DNA from: Isoetes taiwanensis
Lineage: Eukaryota > Streptophyta > Lycopodiopsida > Isoetales > Isoetaceae
NCBI GenBank assembly: GCA_021234155.1
Contig: JAJEKV010000093.1
Span: forward strand, 434,001 to 498,000
Reading direction: 5' to 3'
DNA: 64,000 bases
Both the position numbers and the translations under genes were made by a program. Below are positions 32,149 through 44,482 of the stretch, piece after piece. Under the pieces are notes generated by a model that did no database searches, was not told the DNA's origin, and saw only the letters and a program-made list of their open reading frames with translations. Each line of letters starts with the position of its first letter. Position 1 is the stretch's first letter.

Positions 32149-33818
32149 TGTGACGTTCCAAGTATTTATACGGTATACGTATAAATATATTGACACGTCA
32201 CCCAGTATAGATACGCCACCATGGGGTATGGTAACCTAGGGGGTTGACTTAAAAGGGATTAAATTAGCTATGCTAATTTAATTATTAAGGATAATAACCT
32301 ATAATTAAGGAACTCATATTTAAAAGGCATAATTAAGTTAATTATGGTTTGGGAAGGCGCCACGTGGCCACCATCGATTGGCTAACATGGTAATGCTAAT
32401 TGAGACCAATAAGGTGGATCACCACCCCCTATTAGCCACAATTCACCTTGAGCAGTGGAGCGCCACCCTTGTGACCAGAGCTGAGCGCCACCTTGAGCAG
32501 TTGGACGCCACCCTTGTGACCAGAGCTGAACACCAAGACCGAGAAGATGGAAATCCCCAATGATAGCCGGGTCCGGCCAGAAACACGGGTGGGTGGCTAG
32601 GGTAGTTGTGAATTCTAGGATAAGCCCTGTTGGGCACATGTTGGGTTGGTTAATCCGTTTTCTCTACGTGTTTATACTCGTAGGAACTAACCCTTGATTG
32701 TAAAGGTAAGTTCGTTCTCTTTATATTTTGATTCTGGGATTGCTTTCAAAGGATGGATTGTTAGTTCCTTTGCATAGTATTACTCTTGGAAATGGGGAAT
32801 TCACGGGAGGGTAGAGACCTCTCGAGCCCATTTATTGTAGTATGCTCCTAGATAAAGCCCAGTATTATCCCATTAGATGCGGCACTGTGCACAAGAGCCC
32901 TAGGGTCATAGATGATATGGGTGGCTTAGCACCCGGACAAAGGAACAGTGGTGAAGTGGGGGTGGGGTCTTGCCACGAACATAAAAGGCTCTCGAGAGAC
33001 TCTGATTGGGCTAGGCCTAATATGGCCGAGCCCCGTGAGGGCTAGCCTTGGGCCGGGCGGGTATGGGTCTCGACACTTCACCGGTCTGAGAGGTGTGACC
33101 GCATGGGGCATCTGTACTTTAGTAGATTTAGGGTGAGTAAGTCGAATGCGAATGCGGGGGGTGCCGATGCGGCACGTATTCTCTAGCTCACCCATGGAAC
33201 CCATGTGATTACGGAAGGGGACGCTTCCACGACCGCCTCATCGGACCCAGGGGCTTCATGAACCACGGGTAGGCTCGGCGAGGGGGTGATGCCTCGAGCC
33301 TGCGTCTCGTGGAAGGCTATAAGCGAAGCCATGGCGTGGCTTCGACCCATCGCAAAGTGTGCACGGGGAGGGGCGGATGGAGTGGACAACCCTAGCCCGA
33401 TGTTCTATGCCCGATACGCCGGGTTATACCTCCGTCTGGCGATCTCTTGAGGCCGAGCCGCCGATCTATCCTCCTCCGTGAGTGCGAGCAGGGGTAGAAC
33501 ACGGGGTTTGGGGTGTTTTCTTAGGTTTAGATGTATATTCTTTTTGCCGTTGGTATTTGGATGGATGTGCCACCCTTCGTGGTGGTTATTTATATGTGAT
33601 TTATGCTGTGTGCTAACCCTTGTATTCACGCTTCCGCGACATAGGCGCCCATTGAAGGCGTGGGCCGAATGACCCCTCTGTGTCCTTCACTTGAGCGTCT
33701 TATTATAGACGGCCCGAGTTAGACGGAGGGCCCTGCTTATGGCAAGTCGGTTGCCATGGGAGGGGAAAGTCCCCGTATGTATACGACCGAGGGTCGTATA
33801 TGTTCAGGGAGCGTCACA
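32149..33818 (+). mobile_element. 3' LTR of Ty3/gypsy-type retrotransposon
   Basis: It begins TGTGACG, ends CGTCACA (inverted termini) and is followed by the target duplication ACCTC. The stretch 31567-32135 between integrase and PPT holds no gene. At 32804-32809 it keeps the empty site of the element inserted in the 5' LTR. Confidence 0.92.
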
Positions 33819-34481
33819 ACCTCAAAATCAAACACCACCTCTGCCAAACCACACAACACCTGCTGAAGCGAAACACAAGCACAAGAAGGAAGAGGACTTA
33901 AAAGACAAAACGAAATCATATTTCTTGCCTATGGCGGAAATCGAACATGCTTTTGGCTATGGCAGAAGGAAGGATGTCGGATTCTGCATCTGTGCCCTCT
34001 GTGCCCTGAACCCTCCCAGATTCACTCCATATTTACTGCTGCCAGAATCGATTTCAAGACGCCGGTTGCCTCTGAACCCTGCAGAATAACTCCGCCATGG
34101 CCAAGCAGCCGCCCACGGAAGAACTCCGCCATGCCCTGCCCTAACGCCCAAATTCGACACGAATCCCACTTTCCTAATACAGAAAGGAAAAAAAATGGCA
34201 CACCTTATAAAACCCACACCACATTTACTGACATCAGCATAATACTATTTTGGCATACGAATACACCCTTAAACCATGCACAATCATATGTAATACCACA
34301 CCCAAACAACATTTTGGGAACTTAAAAGGGATTTTGAGGGCACTTTGAAGGTTTCTGAAGGAATCTTAGGGAATATAAAGGGAATTTAGGGGAATCTCAA
34401 AGAATCCGAGGAATCATGGAGCATCTAAGAAGTAGAAACGCGCATTTTTTCTTCAACACCGGAGCTAAATCTTGTATAAGA

Positions 34482-36063
34482 CTAGTAACGGTGCCCAGCG
34501 TTGCTGGGCAAAAATTGGGTGTTCCATGTGAAAAAATGGGTTTTCCGCTTCCCTTTTCCTTTCAACTTTCCATTCCCTTTTCATACTTTCCCCACCCTTT
34601 TGCTTTGCGATGTTCCCTTTTTCCCTTTCCTTTCTCTTTCCCCTTCCTTTACATTTTCCCTTTCCCGTTCCCTTTCCCTTTTCATATGCCTCTTTCCATT
34701 CCCTTTTCTCAACCTTTTTTATACCCTTTTTCCTTCTTTCCCCATCCTCTTCCCCCTTTTCCCCTTTCCACTTTCTCCTTTCTTGTTTCTTTTTTCTTTT
34801 CTCTTTCCCATACTCTTTTTCCCTTTCTTTTTTCTATTTCCTCACCCTTTCCCTCTTCCCTTTTTTCTCGTGCCCTTTTCTCCTTCCTCTTTTCCTCTTT
34901 TCCTATTCCTTGCTCCCTACCCTTTGTCTATTCTACTTTCCCCCACCCTTTTCCTCCTTTTTCCATCCTTTCCCTCTTCCTTTTTCTCGATGCTCTTTTT
35001 GCTTCCATTTTTCTCTTTCTTCACCCTTTCTCTCTTCCCTTTTTTTCACGCCCTTTCATTTTTTCTTTTTTTCTCGTTCCCTTTTCCCAAGTTCTCTTTT
35101 TCCCTTTTCCCCCTCTCTTTTCCTTTTTACTTTTCTTTTTCCCATGGACTTTGCAACCTTTTCTTATTTTCCCTTACCTTTTTCTCCTTTTCTCACCCTT
35201 ACTTCTTACCCTTCTCGCGGTGCCCTTTTTCCTTTCCCTTTCCCCCTCGCCTATTCTATTCCTTTTTCTATTTCCTTTTATCTTTCCATTTTTCCTTTTC
35301 TCCTTCTCTTTCCTTTTTCCTCTTACCTTTCTTTTATTCCTTTTCCCTTTTCGCTTTTCCCTTTCATCGTTTTTCCTTTTCCCTTCCCCTTTTCCGTTTC
35401 CCTTTTCGCTTTTCCCTTTCATCGTTTTTCCTTTTCCCTTCCCCTTTTTCTTTTCCCTTTTCCCTTTCATTGTTTTTCCTTTTCCCTTCCCCTTTTTCTT
35501 TTCCCTTTTCCCTTTCATCGTTTTTCCTTTTCCCTTCCCCTTTTCCTTTTCCCTTTTCCCTTTTCCCTTTCATTGTTTTTCCTTTTTCCTTTTCCCTTTT
35601 CCCTTTTCCCTTTCATCGTTTTTCCTTTTCCCTTCCCCTTTTCCTTTTCCCTTTTTCTCTTTCATCGTTTTCCTTTTCCTTTTCCTTTTCCCTTTTCCCT
35701 TTTTTTCCTTTTTCATCGTTTTTCCTTTTCCCTTTCCCTTTTCCTTTTCCTTTTCCCTTTTCCCTTTCATCGTTTTTCCTTTTCCCTTCCCCTTTTCCTT
35801 TTTCCCTTTTCCCTTTTCCCTTTCCCCTTTCCCCTTTTCCTTTTTCCTTTTCCTTTTTCTTTTTCTTTTTCCTTTTTCCTTTCATATTGATGCCATAGTC
35901 AAGATGAAATTTTAGTTGAAGACACGCACACATCATCTCCACCATTGGTCAATCAAATCCTCGACCGTCCGATTTAGGGCTCCATTGAAGACACACGCTA
36001 TAACATTATAATATAAGATATGTTATAAAGATAAGATTAAGTTAAGATAGTTTATAACTGAGA
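34482..36063 (-). mobile_element. Small non-autonomous Helitron (1.58 kb) filled with polypyrimidine DNA
   Basis: On the minus strand the 3' end reads hairpin TGCCCAGCAACGCTGGGCA, a 6-nt spacer, CTAG (34482-34485), then host T. This is the same architecture as the Helitron ending at 10950. The proposed 5' end is TCTCAGTTATAAAC at 36063 preceded by host A. The 3' end is well supported; the 5' end is less certain. No gene is inside, and the long open frames here are low-complexity artefacts. Confidence 0.6.
34536..35886. repeat. 1.35-kb polypyrimidine tract with ~50-bp minisatellite
   Basis: The plus strand is almost only C and T (CCCTTTTCC-type runs). From 35340 to 35880 it becomes a minisatellite of about nine ~48-55 bp units marked by TTTCATCGTTTTTCC (35362, 35417, 35465, 35513, 35568, 35611, 35660, 35711, 35766). 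Phe/Ser/Pro-rich frames up to ~500 codons are consequences of composition, not genes. Long mirror-like homopurine/homopyrimidine DNA can form triplexes. Confidence 0.95.
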
Positions 36064-36103
36064 TAGGGACTGCCACAATAAAAATTAAAAACAGACTTCT
36101 TTT

Positions 36104-36127
36104 ATGAGGAGCTCTTCATGTCGATGA
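36104..36127 (+). promoter_or_regulatory. Short upstream ORF overlapping GT61 start
   Basis: ATG at 36104 opens a 7-codon frame ending TGA at 36125-36127, overlapping the main ATG at 36118 in another frame. If transcribed it could lower initiation at the main start; effect is inference. Confidence 0.35.
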
Positions 36128-38549
36128 GTCTTTGGATCCATGATCAATATCTGGCAATGAGAATAAGGAGGGCGACAGCATTTCGTCGCTTCAAAAAATG
36201 GCCCCTACCCGTTCTCCTCTTCCTCTGTATAATTTGTCCATTTTTGTTGCTTAATCTAGTAGCTCAACCTCGTTCTTTGCCGTCTGGATTTACTTCTTTT
36301 CATATTGAGCCCTCTTGCAACCATAGCGGAAATTCACCTTTTTCTCTACACCAAGATGCCGTATGCTTAGGAGCTGCATGTGGAGGTGATTGCTTTCTTC
36401 GGGTCAATTCGGGCATCTGCTTTTCTTCCTCTCAGGTATATGTTTATTTTTGCTCTTTGGGTCCTAACAATGTGCACATTTATCATCAAACTGCATCAGT
36501 CAATAGTTGTTAACTTATTTTATCTTTCGCATTTCTATTTCCATCTTGCACCTTCTGCCTAGTCTTTCATAGCAACGTACATTCCTGATCTAGACTGTAT
36601 TTCCTAGGTGACAATATGTGATCCAGACTACAAGGATTCCACGCAATCATCAGGGGGGTCTAAAATTCCTAGCATAATGAGATTCTACGGGGAAAGATTG
36701 ACACTTCCAGTTGTGCATGGAAGATGTGAGAAGAGTAAAGAATGGATGAAGGGGCTGTCTTTGGTTGCAGACCAGCGTTTTCTTCCTTACATGAAGCCAA
36801 ATCCTCACCATGAAGCTGAGAAACTTATTCCTGCCACATTGCTCATGAAGCGTCATGGTCTTAATAATGTTTCGTTGTTTTGGTTCTCTTCTAAAGATGA
36901 TGTTTCAGACTGGGGTAGAGGCTTTATAGAAGCCATGCACATAGAGCAAAGACTGCAATATGTCAATCTTCCAGCACATGGGCAGAGTGGAATGTGTTTT
37001 GAGGATGCAATTCTCTTGTCACCACCCACAAGTGTACGATACATTCCTGATTCGCATTCTAATAACTGGTTGAGGACGCAAGTGCTCCAACATTGTATGA
37101 TACCAAATGTGAGTTATTTTCCAATTATTCTGAATGATGCCTTCGTCTACTTAAGAATATGCCCATGAGCTGCCTCCTAAGGAATAGGTGTCACAGTATG
37201 GTAGGATTTGATAATAATCAGACTTGAAATCCAACTTAGTGAAAATGCTTTGGGCTGGTTCAACAAAGTACTTATTCATGGAATTGGGTACTTGTTCCTG
37301 CTTGTAGATTTTCTTAAAACCTAGGAAACTTTCTAAGTTTAAGTGGCTCACGTAATGCAGCTTTGTATTTACATATCTCCTGGATGCGTGCTCAGTAGAT
37401 GCTTTTGCGTAGGCACTTCCTTTGTGAAGACTTTGTATACAGATTGTTACAAGATGTCCGCCTCAAAGAGATCATTGGTCTTATTTAGGCAGAGTGGTAT
37501 GTTGCTTATTGCAAATTTGTAGGTCTTCTAGATGCCAACAAATGGAAGTTTTTCAAGAGTTGCTGTTTACGTTAAGTTCATTTGTCTCAGAGAAGTGCTA
37601 GTTGGCCAGTTAAAGATGCAGTTATTCTCGATCGCACAGGATCACGTCACTTGTCAAACATAAAAGAGGTGCTGGCCTTGTGGTATGTGTGTAAATATAG
37701 TATTCTATGGTCTAATAGTTATGCCATTGCTTGCAGATACAAGAGTCAATATCAGATGTGCTGAAAATTCGCGTAGGTTACCACGTAAGTGGTATCGGAT
37801 CATTTTGCGATCAAGTAAGCTCATTTTTACTTAATTGCTTTTGGCCTTGCTTATTTGTTCCTGTACGATAAGTACATAAAGTGAAAAGGAAACAGGAAAA
37901 GTTTTTTTGGGATGATTGGATTTGTGGGGAGCTGCAGTTGCCTTTATTCTTGAACTGCTACCACACACCCTGCCTCTTCTTTGTCAAACAGAATGTGAAA
38001 TTGGCACCTCCACTTTTGTGTGGATTGTTTAGTAGTTGTTTGGAAATGGCTGCAAGATTTGTGATATAACATCTAGAGCTATTGCTTGAATATCAGGGAA
38101 AATAGGATAGGTTACATTTTAGCCTATGCAGGTTCGTATGGTTGCTGGCCGAGACTTCCTTTTAGTTCCTCACGGTTCTCAAAATGTAAATCTTATTTTC
38201 GCCCGCCATGGCGCAACTGTCATAGAGGTAATCATTTACGAATTAATTAGGAACTTATTGAAATTACATCCACAATCAACTGATGTATGGTTTTCCCGTG
38301 AATGTAAAGGTGTTTCCTTATTTGTTCTTCAATACTGCTCTACGAAACTACACACATGCTGCAGGAGTGCATATTTTCCCCCTCCTTGGGACTCTACCCA
38401 AGCATAATATCGTCATGTGGGCTTTCTCATTCCTCGGATGGAATGCATGCTATGAAACAGTTCGATGGTGCAAGAATTATTCTCGTCGTCAACCAATAAA
38501 CATAGATCCTTTGGAGTTGAAAAGTCTTCTCGTATCTGCGGGTTTCTGA
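36118..38549 (+). CDS. GT61-family glycosyltransferase (type II Golgi membrane protein)
   Basis: Exons are 36118-36435, 36608-37108, 37591-37668, 37737-37814, 38132-38227 and a last exon from about 38270 to TGA at 38547-38549. The first five join in phase 0 with GT-AG introns. The acceptor of the last exon is not clear (no AG in the right phase). Residues ~25-48 (WPLPVLLFLCIICPFLLLN) form a signal anchor. The body has GT61/DUF563 features: NWLRTQVLQ, DRTGSRHLSNIKE, IRVGYHVSGIGSFCDQVRMV, and the hallmark FLLVPHGSQNVNLIFARHGA followed by TVIE. The product is ~450 residues, usual for GT61. Family members transfer xylose, arabinose or GlcNAc in the Golgi; the acceptor cannot be told here. A Helitron ends 54 bp before the ATG. 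It converges with the gene at 38788-40865. Confidence 0.88.
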
Positions 38550-38787
38550 AATGGCTGAACATCTAGACTTTTCATGTAAAAATGTGTATGTGGAGCCTGA
38601 TGTAGGCCAATGCATCCATGTGCCCTTAATGCATTTTATTTTAATCATTAATGGGAGCCAGCTGCCTCCAACGTTTATCATATCTTACTAGCTGTGTCTT
38701 CTATTATATGTGATACATATTACACTTAAAATACTCTGTCTTTTTGCCATGGGTCTAGGTGGAAGTCGAATTGGACTGAGAGATATG

Positions 38788-40865
38788 CTATTCAAACAAT
38801 AGCTGCTTATCTTCTCTGTCTATTGTGGCATTTTGAAATGCATCTATGAATTGATACTCATCTGCTAAAGCAGCATCTAGAGTTGTATTTGTGCTAATGA
38901 AGCCATCCTCAGTTAGTGCAAGTTCAGAACTGGTAGCAACATGCCTGCTTTTATCAACTAATTCCAGAAACTGCCCCTGGTCTGAACCTTTTGGAATAAT
39001 TACACAATGCCTTAATCCTTCACAAGAGACCATTTCTGCAATTCTTTTGCTTCCTGCTTGACTTGTTTCAGGGTTGAAGTCAAGGGACAAATCTTTTTCT
39101 TTGTCAGGTTGGTTATCTGGAGCCAAATAATTCAGTTTTTCATCGGTTAGTTGTTCCTCTAAAGCAATATCTTGTGTAGTACCAACTGTGCATTGCTTCT
39201 GATCCTTTGGTATTTCCATAGATTGGTGCGAGATGGAAGTTAAAGAAGTAGGCATTGAAGGAAGACTATTTTCCACACCAATGGCTGGCAAGATGGCCAA
39301 ACACAACTTCCCCTCATAAGGTATAATAGCAAGATTCTGTGCAATTAGAGTGACTGGTGGCAATGACTTGTGCTCTGCAATAGTTGCATTTGATGCATGC
39401 TGATGGGTATTCAGGTCATCTGCGATAGTATTTTGACAATTATGTGTGTCCAGCAATGTTTCACTTGCATCGTCATTCTCTAAAGTTTCTAGGTCGACAG
39501 GGCCGGGAGCAAGTGCCAGGTCCACTTCCTTATCTGCATCAATTGCGGCTACAGAAATGTCCAGCTTAGAAGGGATAGAAGCACCATATCTATGTTCATT
39601 TTGGTTTGCACCCGGTGTGAATGAGACCTGGACCGGATATTTTCTCCCATCTGCATCGCTGAAGACTGTCTTCGTTACCAGTGAGGAGAGAGACAAACAA
39701 TATCGGGCATCTGCAGACTCAGACTGCCAGCGTGATCTAGATGACCCCACATCTTCCACAAAATCAGAATACAGGTATAGCAGAAGAACTTGTAAATGTG
39801 TACAAACCCTGTTCAAGTTGTTTTTGCGAGTTCCAGAATATAGGAAGTGAAATATCCACCATTCTATAGCCATGCAACACCTAAAACATGATTATCAATT
39901 CGGGTTAAAATGTCAAGCTTCATGATGACTGAAGAAAGGATATCTTCATACCTACTGCAAGTTCGATCAGACATGGTGCTATGGATAATGGCATAAGCAA
40001 TAAGAAGAGCATAAAAGATCTGCTTAAAATTGTTGTGGTCACTTGATAACGTCTTCCCAATTTCTTGAAGTTGATCACTTATAGCATTAGCTCGTTTCCT
40101 AATCTCTTCCCATAATAATTCATTATAGGTGTCTTCTTCTAACCTAGCTTGCTGCCAGATTGCTATAGATAACATGATTGAGAGAGCCAACCAAGAAATG
40201 TCTTCACATTTTGCACGAATCTCTTCAGACAAGGTAATGGCGAACTTTGAAACATAGGCATTGCCCAATCCTTGCAGATTCTACATTAGAAAATAAAATG
40301 TGTGAAATTTTCATTTCTGAATCTATGCGGGAGAAATAGAAGAACCTGATAAAGGGAATCTAGCTGAGAAGAGTAGCTGTGAATGACGGCTTCAAAATTT
40401 GTGAAGGCATCACTAGGAACGCCTTGTGGCTCTTCATCCATGACTAAACCAAAAACGTGGTGCGACACTTTAAAAATGCATGCCTTTTATGTACATCAGG
40501 CCTCACAAACTCCTTCCGAAAGCAAAAGGTATGCGTGGTTTCGGAACTCATACCTTGAATGAACCGTCTGCTATTGTAAAGATTGTTTGGCAACTCCTGC
40601 GTCAATCCACGCCCCACATTTTTGCAAGTCGACGTCAGGTTATTTTTGGAAAAGGATGTGCAAAATTAAGGTAAACCTTGTAGAAATATAGGCTAGTTTG
40701 GTTGGTGCTACATGAAATTAACAAAAAGTTAAGGCAGGCAGGAGTTACCCTTATATTGAGTTCAAGTGCAGAGTTACTTAATACAGATGTGAAATACTTG
40801 AGAAGCCCATGTCTATCCAATGTCAATTCGTATCCATAATGAGAGCTGCTAATTTGGTCATCCAT
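38788..40865 (-). CDS. Unrecognised five-exon gene, 559 aa
   Basis: Exons (minus strand) are 40865-40749, 40596-40554, 40443-40346, 40280-39952 and 39880-38788. All introns are GT-AG and the phases agree throughout (117+43+98+329+1093 = 560 codons with TAG). An in-frame TAG lies 18 codons upstream of the ATG with no other Met between. The N-terminal ~90 residues are polar. Residues ~86-230 are helical with hydrophobic stretches (WLALSIMLSIAIW, QIFYALLIAYAII, EWWIFHFLY, VLLLYLY), possibly membrane helices. The C-terminal ~330 residues are acidic and probably disordered. No family was recognised. The consistent splicing over five exons argues for a real, intact gene. The intervals 38550-38787 and 40866-41500 hold nothing recognised. 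Confidence 0.75.
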
Positions 40866-41499
40866 CTCAGCCAGATCCGAAGGTCCAAAATTGTACGAGA
40901 TCTCGGATGTATTCTAGCCGGAATACAATTCACAAGACCCCTTGATACACTTTTGCGACCCCACATTTATATCATGATATCATGAGTATATCCCACATCT
41001 TGCTAAACCGTCCAGCTTTTGCTATGCTTACTATGACCATGAGCATGTAAATAAAGGATTTGTACTCGCTCTATGAGAAGAAGAAGAGGAAGAGAGGAAA
41101 TGATGTCGAAGGCCTATGAGTAATTTTTCAAGGATTTTCTAATTTTCTTACACTGTGGATTATGAACATTCAAGATCTACGGGTTGAAATCTGATTTGAC
41201 TTATGTGGCATGCTACGTGGACAAGCTAGAATTCAAGCAATTGTTGTAGTGGGGGTTAGGCAAGCCCGCTAATAACAGAAAAAGGGGGCAGTCGAGATAG
41301 CTAAAAAGGATAATCTTGACAGGAAGTGAAAGAGAAAGTGACAAGTATGAAAAAAAGAATAATTGCATGCGGTAAAAGAGCTTGAGAAGAAGATTAAGCG
41401 CCTTGAAATGGATGACCAAAAAAAAAAAAAAAGATTTCATTAATTGGTGAAAAAGCAGCTACATTTTGTAGAAAGAATTTGTGACACGTGGCATGTCAT

Positions 41500-41690
41500 G
41501 ATTCGTGGACACGGCAGAATCGTTGATACCTTGTTTTTACGTATACAGGAAAGGCCACATGCTTTTCCTGGCATGGAAACCTGCCGACGTGCGGTAGCGC
41601 GAAGGCAGGTTGACATGTCAGGAAAGGCATGTAACTGGCCTTCCCTGTAACGTGAAAATCAGTTAGGAGCTATTCTGTGGCTCGGCATGG
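41500..41690. repeat. Imperfect foldback, short loop
   Basis: Arms of at least 40 bp (about 41545-41585 and 41603-41648), weaker out to ~80 bp, share ACAGGAAAGGCCA, CATGC.TTTCCTG and AACCTGCC, with a 17-bp loop. A transcript would form a long hairpin resembling a young MIRNA or inverted-repeat precursor. It may also be a small foldback MITE. Confidence 0.6.
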
Positions 41691-41880
41691 AAGGTAGATC
41701 ACTGGAATGCAGTGTAGAATTTGTGGAACGGAGCTGGATCCCGGAACGCACAGCCGATTTCTCTCTCGAGAACTTCTTGGCTTTGAAACAATACAAAAAA
41801 AGTGCCGCGTGGCAAGATAGTATTGGACGGGAGGGCAGAATAGCTTTTAACTGGTTTTGACGTTGTTTTAACTTGTCTAA

Positions 41881-41911
41881 AGGAAGGAAGGAAGGAAGGA
41901 AGGAAGGAAGA
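41881..41911. repeat. (GGAA)n microsatellite at LINE 3' end
   Basis: About seven GGAA units. On the minus strand this is (TTCC)n at the apparent 3' tail of the L1-like remnant. Confidence 0.85.
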
Positions 41912-43500
41912 AATTTTTAACGTCCACGGAACCCAATCGGGTTATGGGACCAGAACAAACAAAGGGGGCATAAGCCCTAACAGAACAGAGGGCCGAAGCC
42001 CAAAAAACAGAACATAGGGTCTAAGCCCCGTTACAACACACAAGGAAACTGAACCAACCCAAAAAACAGGAAGCCCGTGGCTATGCCAAAACTGTCCAGG
42101 GATCAGCCGGCCACTGATCCCGAATGATAACTTGGCCTCCGCTATACCTTTGCGTTTAGTTGTAGAGCCTGGCGCACTTTCGACATAGCTCTTCTTTCCT
42201 TTGCAAAGGCTGTCTTTGGGGTCAAATCTTCGAGCGAGAGAAGGTGGTTCCCTTCAAATGATTGCCATGCCATAAGATGTGCAGCCTGGAAAGAGCATCC
42301 TGAAAGCAAACCAAGAGATGACGGGGGCGGTCGGGCCGTGCTGCTCCAACCCGCTGGGCCGAAAGGATGCCGTCGGCAGGTATGTGCATCACCTGACTGA
42401 AAAAAGAGGCAGCCTCATCTGTAGCAGGCGAGTTACCCGTCTCCTTCAGACCTACAATACGCAAGGTCAGGGTCGATGCATGTTCTGTGGCCCTACCAAA
42501 CTCAGAAGGCGGGACCTCGGCATGGGCAGTGGGCAACAAATCCTGGCGGAGGAGGTTGTGCGGGCTTTGATGAACCCGGTTCATCGGTCGAGGCATAGCA
42601 TCGGCCGCCGGTGCATAACACTCACATGGTGGCGAGGGCCATGCTGGAACAGTGAAACATTATTGTATCGGAGCCGGAATTGCCCGCAATTTGTATGCAA
42701 TAACTCAAGAAGTTGTACCCGACCTTCTAGGTGGCAACTGGCGAGATGTCTCGCGGAGAGTAACGGTAGAAGCCGGGGCCGGGTGGATCACGGCAAGTAT
42801 CCACGAAGGCAAACACCGGGTGAGCATCAATCATGTCCAAGGGCGGCTAAAGATGCTTCCGGGAAGATGGGTCGAGGATGGGATATTTGGGGCCCAAAGA
42901 AGGGGGTCATGCGAAGGTATGGCTCAATTGTGGGGGTCATAGGGTTTGTGGCTTGGCACGCTAATTACTGAATCGGGTTCTTTGATTTTTGGGTCTCCCC
43001 TAGCCATCACAGCTTAATCTTAGGGTCATCGACGCTTTTACTAGGCGTGAAGCGAGGACTTGGAGAGCAATCACCAAAGGTAAATCAAAGAACACGTAAA
43101 ACCAACAAAGATGAGCAAGAACAACAATTGGCGGATTTGTTGGACTAGACCGTTTGGGAGAAGAGTCGGGAATTTGTTGGACCGGGGAACTAAAATTGCC
43201 AAACCAAACTAAGTGCCATACCAGAAAAAGAGCGCAAGAGCCAGGCATGATGCGATGCTTAGATCTCATGCCAAAAAAGGCTGATGTAAATCCCGAATGG
43301 GCCGAAGGCGAGAGCATTCTGACCGGCCGGATCTTCTTGGCCGGGCGCCAAGCTTGCGAAGCCCTTACCCGGTTGTTTGAAGCTTGGCTGGAATCTGGGG
43401 TCTGGGGCCACGCTTCCCCTCTTCTGCTGCTTGCTAGGCTGGCGCCGAGGCACCTAGATGCTTAGGCGGCGCGGAGAAAGGAGGAGGAGGAGAGGGCAAC
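41912..43500 (-). mobile_element. L1-type LINE remnant with ORF1 only
   Basis: The minus strand carries an L1 ORF1-like RRM region: LTLRIVGLKETGNSPATDEA, ASFFSQVMHIPADGILSAQR, VGAARPDRPRHLLVCFQDAL and HLKGTTFS. After one frame change near 42231 it reads LEDLTPKTAFAKERRAMSKV and ends at TAG 42142. L1 ORF1p is an RNA-binding chaperone of the retrotransposition particle. About 230 bp of 3' untranslated sequence and a (TTCC)n tail follow, with no ORF2 between. The upstream region 42600-43500 is GC-rich, with a Pro/Gln/Lys-rich frame (43453-43259) that could be the ORF1 N-terminus. The left boundary is set by the tail; the 5' limit is approximate. Confidence 0.6.
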
Positions 43501-44482
43501 CCTTGTTGCCTTACCTAGCTTATTTCGTTTTGTTCAATGGTACAAATTCCCGGCGCGTTTTTGGAGTTCTTTTATTCGTTTTCCGACATTTTACGATTGG
43601 GGGACTCAATGAATAAGGAACGTTTTCAAACCTGGAAGTTCGTATTCTCAATAAGCATGAGGGCGCCCCAACCTCAGCCTTGATACCGTAACAGGGTCTT
43701 CAAGGTGAGGACATGGCCATGGCTATTGCCATGGGAACGTGCTCTAAAACTAAAATTAAGAAACTAGGAATGGATTAGCTTCAAGATGCCAGCGTGCATT
43801 CTTGAGCTTATTTTGAGCTTTGTCCATCAAGGGAAGAAAATGGGGCTAGAAATCGAGTCCAGGGATCAGGTGTTTACGGACAATTTGCCTATGGTGTTTT
43901 ACGGGCGTCGAAACACCCAATGCTCTGGAAGTGGTGTTTACGGCCAAAAAGTGGTATTTCGGCCAAAACCAAGCCAAAAACTAGCGGCGGAGCCAAAATC
44001 TTTGGTCGGATCCTTCTTACAGCTCCCTGGACGGCTTGAAATGCTTCAAAAGCCCTTCCAATCGCTTTGTCTTCCTCTTTAACACTAGTTTGATGAAGAG
44101 AGGAAGTGATTTGAGCTTCGAGATAGATGGGATCAAGCAAAAAATGACACAAAACAGATTGATTACGGGCTTAAAAACTGTGAAGTGCGATGGTTGATAA
44201 CGGTGGCCAGAAACACCACAAAAAAAGTCCGGAAACACCACATCCCGGACTCGATTTACGGGCGCCCAAGAAAATGCAGTAAATACGTTAACTTGAAAAT
44301 TCAAAACATAGGGATATATCCCCCCTTTAGCGTTTGAACTTTCGTCTACGTTACTTTTGTGCTCAACGTGTCTTTTCAAGTATGCATTGATCAGCTTGGA
44401 GATCAGTTTAATGGAAATTGGCCAGGTGATTTCTAACATATGTCGTTAGTTGTTCCTCTAATCAATTCTGGGCTCATGCTTG
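43501..44482. other. No gene recognised
   Basis: Intergenic sequence upstream of the PPR gene. No conserved frame, repeat or clear promoter motif was seen. An in-frame TAA at 44459 marks the 5' limit of the PPR reading frame. Confidence 0.5.

Noticed and set aside
34416..35945. Open frames of 425-500 codons on the plus strand and K/E/G-rich frames on the minus strand
   Set aside because: All are low-complexity products of polypyrimidine DNA open in several frames at once; no domain or codon structure.
38788..40865. GEX1/KAR5-type nuclear fusion protein
   Set aside because: Only a loose resemblance (helical region with hydrophobic stretches); no diagnostic cysteine pattern seen, so left unnamed.
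42279..42971. 230-codon plus-strand frame
   Set aside because: Antisense to the recognised L1 ORF1 region, which explains the open frame.
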